Shown here piece by piece: positions 1 through 4,777 of a stretch of 6,309 nucleotides of DNA (positions within the stretch are counted from its first letter, which is position 1; each line of letters starts with the position of its first letter). The stretch is from G039029935 sp039029935 (GTDB taxonomy: Bacteria > Chloroflexota > Anaerolineae > Caldilineales > Caldilineaceae). The notes below the pieces were generated by a model. That model was not told the DNA's origin, did no database searches, and saw only the letters and a program-made list of their open reading frames with translations. Where the stretch lies: NCBI GenBank assembly GCA_039029935.1, contig JBCCFC010000833.1, positions 1 through 6,309 of the forward strand, in the 5' to 3' direction. The position numbers and the translations under genes were made by a program.

Positions 1-44
1 AAAATTTATTTGACCACTAAGAAATGGCGATTAAATAAGATGTA

Positions 45-109
45 CATTTGTAGGCCCCCAGAGGACTCCCGACAGCAAGGGTCGGGAACCCTCTGGGGGC
101 CTACAAATG
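45..109. repeat. GC-rich intergenic palindrome (REP-like hairpin)
   Basis: The arm at 45-64 is an exact 20-bp inverted match to 90-109. Inside it, after a 2x2 internal loop, 67-73 pairs with 81-86 plus base 87 (core CCCGAC/GTCGGG), leaving a 7-nt loop. The arms are GC-rich in their inner part (GGCCCCCAGAGG) while the flanks are AT-rich, so it stands out as a discrete insert-like unit. It begins 46 bp beyond the amidase stop codon and could end or protect that transcript. No U-run directly follows the stem on the minus strand, so a classical intrinsic terminator is not supported. The form resembles dispersed REP-like palindromes with an outer TTTGTAGG end. Copy number in the genome cannot be judged from here. 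Confidence 0.8.
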
Positions 110-155
110 GGTAAGTTAATTCATTCCCATTCCTAAGCAATACGTTTCTCAGACT

Positions 156-1661
156 CTACTCTATGATTGGCCGCTGATTGAACCAAGGTTGCGCCTCTTC
201 CAACTGTGCTGCAAGCCGAAATAGGGTGGATTCATCGCCGAATCGCCCGACCCACTGGGTTCCAACCGGAAGTCCCTCTGGGCTCCACCATAGCGGAATC
301 GACATAGCAGGTTGCCCGGTCAGATTGAATAGCATGGTGTTAGGTGTGGCTGACATAGGTCCTTTGGAAATTTTTTTGAGTGCGGTTTCGATAAACGGTC
401 TGAATTGTAACCAACGCAGGGCAACGGCCTGAAGCCATTCAATATTATTGAGTGCATACGTCCTAATCGGAGCGGCCATTCTGGCCACCGTCGGAGTCAG
501 CAAGATGTCGTACTTTGAAAAAAACGTCGCCATCTGGTAACCGAGCCGATGAATCAGGACACGATAACGCTGGTACTCGGTCGCCGAGATTTTGTCACTG
601 ACTATCTTCATCATCCATGTCGTAGTCTCAAAATCGGCTGGAGAGGGAAATCGACGCCCCGCTCTACGGCTGAGTTCCTCTACTTCGCTAGATACTCCGG
701 CACAGACCATCAACAAGTAAGCGCGAATCAGAGCGTCCTTATCAAAAGAGGGGCGAGCCTCTTCGACATGGTGCCCGAGAGATTCCGCAAGTTGAGCGGC
801 ATTCTCAGTCGCTTTGACGCACTCAGGATCGGTCTCATCACCGAATAACGCCTCAGTCGTCCATGCAATTTTCAATTGTCCGGGGGGAGAATCAACCTCA
901 GACAGATATGGTCTGTCAGGGGGACGAACCTGATAAGGAGCACCAGACTCTGGGCCACGAGTAGCATCTAGCATGGCCGCAGAATCTCGAACACTTCTGG
1001 TCAGGACATGCTCTACCGATAAGCCGCCCCACACCTCTCCTAGGCACGGGCCAGCTGGATTTCGCCCTCGCGTCGGCTTGAGACCAAACAAACCACAATA
1101 CGATGCCGGAATCCGAATCGATCCACCGCCATCACTAGCGTGTGCCATAGGAACAATCCCTGCGGCAACCGCTGCCGCCGAGCCGCCGCTCGATCCTCCG
1201 GGGGTCCGCTCCATGTTCCAAGGATTTCGTGTTGGCCCATACAACTCAGGCTCAGTCACATTGTATATTCCACACTCTGGTGTGTTAGTCCGACCGACGA
1301 TAGTCAAACCGCTACGACGAAATCTCTTGACCATTTCGCTGGTAAAGTCAGATCGCCAATCCGCCGTTGCCCGACTGCTCCAGCTAGATATCTCACCTTC
1401 ATCCTCGGCAGCGAGATCCTTCAGTAAAAAGGGAACGCCTTGAAACGGTCCCCCACCCTCATTATCTCTGACTTCTCGACGCGCACGCTCCGCCATAGAG
1501 TAAATCACCGCGTTTAATGATGGATTATGCACACGGATGCGGGCGATGGTAGCCTCAACAAGTTCTGTTGCTTTCACCTCTCCATTGGCAACCAGCTTTG
1601 CCAAACCAAGGCCATCATACTGCTCGTATTCAGGAAACGGATCATTAGGAATCATGCTCAT
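156..1661 (-). CDS. Amidase-signature hydrolase (NylA-like)
   Basis: A 501-residue enzyme of the amidase signature family, expected to hydrolyse a carboxamide or linear/cyclic amide bond in the cytoplasm; the substrate is not identifiable from sequence. The Ser-cisSer-Lys triad is intact: K81 in the LLKDL strand, S157 in GGSSGGSAA (155-163) and S181 in DGGGSIRIPAS. The 24-residue spacing from cis-Ser to nucleophile matches FAAH (S217/S241). The C-terminal part has the family strands YDILLTPT (384-391) and FNLTGQPAMSIP (445-456), and GLPVGTQWVG (463-472). DGGGS rather than the common DIGGS, together with CGLFGLKPTRGR, points to the 6-aminohexanoate-cyclic-dimer hydrolase (NylA) branch, whose length is similar; this is a family resemblance, not a substrate claim. 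No signal peptide is visible. The start at 1661 is supported by AGAGGT at 1672-1677, 10 nt upstream; a second ATG two codons later is less well spaced. It probably forms its own transcription unit. Confidence 0.93.
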   Translation of the reverse strand: MSMIPNDPFPEYEQYDGLGLAKLVANGEVKATELVEATIARIRVHNPSLNAVIYSMAERARREVRDNEGGGPFQGVPFLLKDLAAEDEGEISSWSSRATADWRSDFTSEMVKRFRRSGLTIVGRTNTPECGIYNVTEPELYGPTRNPWNMERTPGGSSGGSAAAVAAGIVPMAHASDGGGSIRIPASYCGLFGLKPTRGRNPAGPCLGEVWGGLSVEHVLTRSVRDSAAMLDATRGPESGAPYQVRPPDRPYLSEVDSPPGQLKIAWTTEALFGDETDPECVKATENAAQLAESLGHHVEEARPSFDKDALIRAYLLMVCAGVSSEVEELSRRAGRRFPSPADFETTTWMMKIVSDKISATEYQRYRVLIHRLGYQMATFFSKYDILLTPTVARMAAPIRTYALNNIEWLQAVALRWLQFRPFIETALKKISKGPMSATPNTMLFNLTGQPAMSIPLWWSPEGLPVGTQWVGRFGDESTLFRLAAQLEEAQPWFNQRPIIE

Positions 1662-1732
1662 GATGAAAATTACCTCTAGAACTTTTTCGACTAAGACATA
1701 TTCATCTTTTTTCTACTCATTTATTAGTGCAA

Positions 1733-1757
1733 GAAGATAATATGTTATATTGTCTTC
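1733..1757. promoter_or_regulatory. Near-perfect 25-bp dyad, candidate operator
   Basis: The arm at 1733-1743 (GAAGATAATAT) is inverted at 1747-1757 (ATATTGTCTTC) with 10 of 11 positions matching around a 3-bp centre. It covers the candidate -10 box (1744-1749) of the amidase promoter, a classic place for a repressor to bind. As RNA it would give only a weak AU-rich stem without a U-tract, so a DNA operator fits better than a terminator. No regulator gene is in view. The function is inferred. Confidence 0.45.
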
Positions 1758-1771
1758 GAGTAGGATTTCAA
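1744..1771 (-). promoter_or_regulatory. Candidate sigma-70 promoter for the amidase gene
   Basis: On the minus strand TTGAAA (1766-1771; 5 of 6 to TTGACA) is followed after 16 bp by TATAAC (1744-1749; 5 of 6 to TATAAT). Transcription would start near 1737, giving a leader of about 75 nt ahead of the amidase start at 1661. The gap between genes here is 124 bp with no better match. Both boxes overlap dyads, the -10 with 1733-1757 and the -35 with 1761-1776. Confidence 0.45.
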
Positions 1772-1776
1772 TCCTA
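1761..1776. repeat. Short inverted repeat TAGGAT/ATCCTA
   Basis: Six perfect base pairs (1761-1766 with 1771-1776) around a TTCA loop, 10 bp beyond the stop codon of the DUF433-like gene and overlapping the candidate amidase -35 box. It could be a small operator half-site pair. As a terminator for the upstream operon it is weak because no T-run follows on the minus strand. Confidence 0.35.
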
Positions 1777-1785
1777 ACTGCCTCA

Positions 1786-2172
1786 TTATGCAACAACTCT
1801 TTTATTAGAATCGGTCGATAATTCACCTCTTGCACGACGACTTTTTTCCAGTAGAGCGTTGAATGTCGCACGTTTGGGTGTCATAGGCATTTGTGCAATC
1901 TGCTGGCGAATCGCCTTTTGGATTTCACGATAATGGCGTTCTCGTTCGGCTTTCTTTGGCAAGATTTCCTTTAAGTCAGCCTCTAATTGTTCTCGATGCT
2001 CTTCAATGTAGTCTAGCGCAATCTTTGCTTGCATATACTCTAGGTTATAGTTGACACAAATAAAAAATATATCTTCACCTTCGTCACGCGTGAGCATCAC
2101 GTCATACACCATCACACGACTATGGCTGATCATGGGTCCGAGATTAGTTTCTATAATTTTATACTCTCGCAT
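1786..2172 (-). CDS. DUF433-like small protein
   Basis: A 128-residue soluble protein. Residues about 12-58 follow the DUF433 pattern: a G-P-M-I...S-R-V-x-V strand/turn corresponding to the family's G-x-P-V-I-x-G-T-R-I-x-V, then a helix ending in an acidic/Gly turn (DEGED, 30-34), then a helix-turn-helix-like pair with YNL (42-44) and IALDYIEEH (51-59). DUF433 proteins are mostly known as antitoxin-type partners of PIN-like toxins; no such toxin is encoded next to it here, so its role is open. Residues 56-95 are highly charged (EEHREQLEADLKEI, KKAERERHYREIQKAIRQQ) and probably form a long amphipathic or coiled-coil helix. The C-terminal 30 residues are basic and likely flexible. The start is set by AGGAG at 2179-2183, 6 nt upstream. 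Only 15 bp separate it from the permease stop, so it is probably co-transcribed with the ABC genes. The DUF433 assignment is by eye. Confidence 0.75.
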   Translation of the reverse strand: MREYKIIETNLGPMISHSRVMVYDVMLTRDEGEDIFFICVNYNLEYMQAKIALDYIEEHREQLEADLKEILPKKAERERHYREIQKAIRQQIAQMPMTPKRATFNALLEKSRRARGELSTDSNKRVVA

Positions 2173-2178
2173 AAAGCA

Positions 2179-2183
2179 CTCCT
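2179..2183 (-). promoter_or_regulatory. Shine-Dalgarno for the DUF433-like gene
   Basis: AGGAG on the minus strand with a 6-nt spacer to the ATG at 2172. It lies wholly in the 15-bp gap after the permease stop codon, which favours translation from the same mRNA. Confidence 0.7.
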
Positions 2184-2187
2184 CAAA

Positions 2188-3117
2188 CTATACCCTACCT
2201 TCGTAATAAACCCAACGATTGGCAAAGAAAAATTGAATCGCTGTAAATACCATGATAATCAAGAACAGCAGCCATGCCAGTGATGCGGCGTACCCCATCT
2301 TGAAAAGCTCAAAGGCGTTGCGATAGAGATAGAGGACGATAAAGAGTGTTGAATTTTGTGGGCTACCATCGGTCATGATAAAGGCTGCGGTGAAAACTTG
2401 AAAGCTGGCGATGATGCCGATGATCAGGTTGAAGAAGATAATCGGCGAAATAATCGGGATTGTAATGTTCAAAAAGCGTCGCCATGCATTGGCCCCATCA
2501 ATCTCTGCCGCCTCAAGCAGTGCTTTGGGGACACCCTGCAACCCAGCCAAAAAGATGATCATCTGGAACCCTGTGAGCCAGAGCGTCATGATGATAAACG
2601 CTGGCTTGGCCCACGCAGGGTCAAAGAGCCAATTAATGGGTCCCAAACCAAACCATGCGAGAACTTCATTAAACACGCCAAACTCAGGATTGAGAATCTG
2701 AATCCACACGACGGCAAAGGCAACCGCTGGTGTAATCGACGGCAGGTAGTAGACAGTGCGATACAGTCCTAGTCCACGAATTTTTTGGTTGAGCATCACG
2801 GCCAGCGCAAAGGCCACCAGTAGCTGGAGTGGCACACCGATAAATGTATAGTAGGCCGTGTTATAGAGTGACTGGCTCACCAACGGATCATTCAACATCC
2901 GCTCAAAATTGCCCAACCCCACAAACTTGGGTGGAGCCAACATATTCCATTTATGCGCAACCAGATAGAGCGAATAGATCATCGGCCCAATCCACAGAGC
3001 CACTACACCAATGATAAACGGGCTGGTAAAGAGCAACCCATCACGCAGGTCACGCCATTGCGCACTCGTCATGCGCGTCCGTTTGGTTACGTTTGCATCA
3101 ATTGTCGTCGTTGCCAA
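2188..3117 (-). CDS. Carbohydrate ABC transporter permease, MalF/UgpA type
   Basis: A 309-residue inner-membrane subunit that would form half of the channel of a sugar importer (CUT1 type). About six hydrophobic helices can be seen, near residues 28-51, 90-110, 121-141, 172-193, 222-245 and 276-298. The cytoplasmic EAA loop, which docks on the ATPase subunit, is complete: E202-A-A, G208, then I218-x-I-P221 with the canonical 9-residue interval. The short N-terminus without an extra periplasmic domain fits UgpA/LacF-like proteins rather than E. coli MalF. The start codon is TTG at 3117: AGGGAG (3126-3131) sits 8 nt upstream, while the first in-frame ATG (3072) lacks a ribosome site and would remove 15 residues. 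The gene follows the binding-protein gene across a 219-bp repeat-filled gap. The partner permease (MalG type) normally found directly downstream is missing. Confidence 0.95.
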   Translation of the reverse strand: MATTTIDANVTKRTRMTSAQWRDLRDGLLFTSPFIIGVVALWIGPMIYSLYLVAHKWNMLAPPKFVGLGNFERMLNDPLVSQSLYNTAYYTFIGVPLQLLVAFALAVMLNQKIRGLGLYRTVYYLPSITPAVAFAVVWIQILNPEFGVFNEVLAWFGLGPINWLFDPAWAKPAFIIMTLWLTGFQMIIFLAGLQGVPKALLEAAEIDGANAWRRFLNITIPIISPIIFFNLIIGIIASFQVFTAAFIMTDGSPQNSTLFIVLYLYRNAFELFKMGYAASLAWLLFLIIMVFTAIQFFFANRWVYYEGRV

Positions 3118-3125
3118 CAGAATCT

Positions 3126-3131
3126 CTCCCT
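3126..3131 (-). promoter_or_regulatory. Shine-Dalgarno deciding the TTG start of the permease
   Basis: AGGGAG on the minus strand, 8 nt before the TTG at 3117. It lies 7 bp outside the octamer array that ends at 3139, so folding of the array could influence its accessibility. Confidence 0.65.
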
Positions 3132-3138
3132 TTGTCTG

Positions 3139-3226
3139 TGTAAGGGTGTGATAGTGTGATAGTGTGATAGTGTGATAGTGTGATAGTGTGATAGTGTGAT
3201 AGTGTGATAGTGTGATAGTGTGATAG
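3139..3226. repeat. Octamer tandem array, 1 variant + 10 perfect TGTGATAG copies
   Basis: Eleven 8-bp units on the plus strand: TGTAAGGG at 3139-3146, then ten identical TGTGATAG units from 3147 to 3226. All ten are exact, which implies recent expansion or active homogenisation by slippage. In the mRNA (minus strand) the units read CUAUCACA. The array is wholly non-coding, between the stop of the binding-protein gene and the ribosome site of the permease. It is the inverted partner of the array at 3262-3333. Confidence 0.97.
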
Positions 3227-3261
3227 TATAATCACATATATAATATCTATCATGTCATATA
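3227..3261. other. AT-rich centre between inverted octamer arrays
   Basis: A 35-bp spacer, about 80 percent A+T, rich in TATA steps. It would form the loop of the hairpin or cruciform made by the flanking arrays. A TATAAT hexamer occurs at 3227-3232 on the plus strand but has no -35 partner and no gene to drive. On the minus strand I see no well-spaced -35/-10 pair that would give the permease its own promoter. Confidence 0.6.
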
Positions 3262-3333
3262 CCATCACACCCTTACACTATCACACCCCCACACCGTCAC
3301 ACTATCACACCCCCACACCGTCACACTATCACA
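3262..3333. repeat. Degenerate octamer array with 24-bp higher-order units
   Basis: Nine 8-bp units in the opposite orientation to the first array. On the minus strand, from 3333 down, the order is A, B, C, A, B, C, A, D, E, with A = TGTGATAG, B = TGTGACGG, C = TGTGGGGG, D = TGTAAGGG and E = TGTGATGG. A-B-C is therefore an exact 24-bp repeat present twice, followed by a partial third copy. All but D fit TGTGNNNG; D starts TGTA. Unit D and its neighbouring bases match the outer end of the other array, giving an exact 15-bp inverted repeat (3138-3152 with 3264-3278). The array starts only 3 bp after the binding-protein stop codon. Confidence 0.95.
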
Positions 3334-3336
3334 TTC

Positions 3337-4719
3337 CTACGCGCGGTCCGCCCAATACTGATCCAACTGTATCTGAATCTCTGGCTGTGCGATCTTCAGT
3401 GCTTCTTCGGCTGTCTCGGTTTGGCCAAGCAGCTTGTCCCAGAAGACAGTCACAGGACCACCACCATAGGCATGAATCTGTGAGCCTTCACCAAAAATAC
3501 AAGAAATTGAACTGGTACGCATGGCATCTGCAAAGGCAGATGTATTTGAGAAATTATACGTTTCACCTGCAATGCTACCCCAGATGCCTTCAATGTTGTC
3601 TGGCGTACCACACATGCGACCACCGTTGGCGATGATGGTTTGCCCCTCTTCACCCAAGATGTACTTGATCACATCCCATGATGCGTCTTTGTTCTCGGAC
3701 GGTGCGGTAATAACATGGCCGTGTACATGACCAAAGGTAAAGTCACGGTCAGCTGACCCTGTGGGTGCTTGTACAACATCAAAGTTGATGCCTTCTTCGG
3801 TTGTTGCTAGCTCACCTTGCAGGCGTGGCATCGCCCAAGGTCCTTCCAGATACATGGCAACACGGCCTGTATCCAACCCTACACCACCGCCTTCAATCAA
3901 TGCGGGGCCTGGCGACCAGTCATTGGCAATGGCGTCATAGACCAAGAACTGAAGTGCAGATGCAATGTCTGGGTGATCCCAATCGGCTGTGGTTGGCTCT
4001 GTGATCTGGTCCCATTCGATGTGGCCGTTGCGACGCATAAAGTTGGTGTTGCGGCCATACGCACCATTCCACCCCTGTGCCTGACCCCAGCCATAATACT
4101 TGGTGCCATCATCCTCATGTGAGAGGTCCAAAATCATCTGTTGGAAGTCTTCCCATTTCCAGCCTGCTTCTGGATAGGCAACGCCCTGTTTGTCAAAGAG
4201 GTCTTTGTTGTAGTAGACCACCAATGCGCCTGTATCCGTTGGTGTCATATAACGACCACCCTGCCACAATGTCTGGTTGTCATAGTTTTCACCGCCTGGG
4301 AAGAAAGCCTCAACACCATCATTGGAGATATAGTCGCTCAGATCAACCAGAACGCCATTCTCTGTATACGCTTGCCATTGCCAGCCCTGCATGTAGAGGA
4401 TGTCAGCCGAGTCACCCGCCGCAAAATTGGCCTGAATCTTCTCATAGTACCCACCCGGATACTGCTCAACCGAAACCTCAACACCTTCTACGGTTTCGTG
4501 ATAGGCGTTGACCATGTTCTCATAGACAACGGCATCCTGCACATCTGCCCACGCAGACAGGCGCAATGAAACAGCCTCTGCACTGGCCTCGCCACCACCA
4601 TCACCACCAGAAGATGGCGCACCCGCTGGTGCCGCACACGCCGCCAAGACCACGCTACCAACCGTAAAGGCACTGGCCTTTAAAAATGTACGACGACTCA
4701 ATGTTTTTTGAGTTTGCAT
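3337..4719 (-). CDS. ABC sugar-binding lipoprotein, Tat-exported (SBP family 1)
   Basis: A 460-residue extracellular solute-binding protein that captures a sugar or oligosaccharide and hands it to the membrane channel. The N-terminus has a perfect twin-arginine motif, SRRTFLK (8-14), a hydrophobic stretch (15-27) and a lipobox, LAAC, with the lipidated Cys at 28. Folded export through Tat followed by membrane anchoring is therefore expected. A Gly/Ser/Ala linker (29-50) follows. Family 1 features are NGVLVDLSDYI (121-131), TDTGALVVYYNKDLF (161-175) and GRVAMYLEGPW (285-295). The many Trp/Tyr residues (for example W113, W115, W187, W217, W248) fit stacking on sugar rings, but the ligand cannot be named. 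The length is normal for the family. The ATG at 4719 is supported by GGGAG at 4726-4730, 6 nt upstream. It is the first gene of the operon; the permease follows 219 bp later. Confidence 0.95.
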   Translation of the reverse strand: MQTQKTLSRRTFLKASAFTVGSVVLAACAAPAGAPSSGGDGGGEASAEAVSLRLSAWADVQDAVVYENMVNAYHETVEGVEVSVEQYPGGYYEKIQANFAAGDSADILYMQGWQWQAYTENGVLVDLSDYISNDGVEAFFPGGENYDNQTLWQGGRYMTPTDTGALVVYYNKDLFDKQGVAYPEAGWKWEDFQQMILDLSHEDDGTKYYGWGQAQGWNGAYGRNTNFMRRNGHIEWDQITEPTTADWDHPDIASALQFLVYDAIANDWSPGPALIEGGGVGLDTGRVAMYLEGPWAMPRLQGELATTEEGINFDVVQAPTGSADRDFTFGHVHGHVITAPSENKDASWDVIKYILGEEGQTIIANGGRMCGTPDNIEGIWGSIAGETYNFSNTSAFADAMRTSSISCIFGEGSQIHAYGGGPVTVFWDKLLGQTETAEEALKIAQPEIQIQLDQYWADRA

Positions 4720-4725
4720 TGTTTT

Positions 4726-4730
4726 CTCCC
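4726..4730 (-). promoter_or_regulatory. Shine-Dalgarno for the sugar-binding protein
   Basis: GGGAG on the minus strand with a 6-nt A-rich spacer to the ATG at 4719. The spacing is good for strong initiation, as expected for a binding protein made in excess. Confidence 0.65.
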
Positions 4731-4748
4731 GAAATTAAAAAATATATA

Positions 4749-4777
4749 AATATAGATATTAGTTTAACCTGTTGCAA
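4749..4777 (-). promoter_or_regulatory. Candidate sigma-70 promoter of the ABC operon
   Basis: On the minus strand TTGCAA (4772-4777; 4 of 6 to TTGACA) is followed after exactly 17 bp by TATATT (4749-4754; 5 of 6 to TATAAT). Transcription would begin near 4742, about 22 nt before the start codon. The -35 lies inside the last codons of the upstream ATPase gene. No hairpin terminator separates the two genes, so some read-through from upstream is also possible. Confidence 0.45.

Noticed and set aside
45..109. Classical rho-independent terminator
   Set aside because: The stem is strong but no run of T follows on either strand directly after it, and the stem is longer than usual for terminators.
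973..1443. 156-codon plus-strand open frame inside the amidase gene
   Set aside because: It lies antisense to the catalytic core of a clearly real enzyme. Its composition is rich in Pro, Arg and Ser, as expected for a shadow frame.
3070..3072. ATG as the start of the permease
   Set aside because: No ribosome binding site precedes it, whereas the TTG at 3117 has AGGGAG 8 nt upstream and gives an N-terminus of usual length for the family.
3227..3232. Perfect TATAAT as a plus-strand promoter
   Set aside because: No -35 box lies at 16-18 bp and no plus-strand gene follows; it sits in an AT-rich spacer where such hexamers occur by chance.
3139..3333. CRISPR array
   Set aside because: The units are contiguous 8-mers and 24-mers with no unique spacers, and no cas genes are present.
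3252..3635. Plus-strand open frame beginning in the repeat array
   Set aside because: Its first third is the low-complexity translation of the octamer array and the rest lies antisense to the sugar-binding protein gene. It has no ribosome site and no recognisable domain.
3897..4569. Several overlapping 60-144 codon frames on both strands inside the sugar-binding protein gene
   Set aside because: All overlap a full-length, well-recognised coding region and have no initiation signals or family resemblance.
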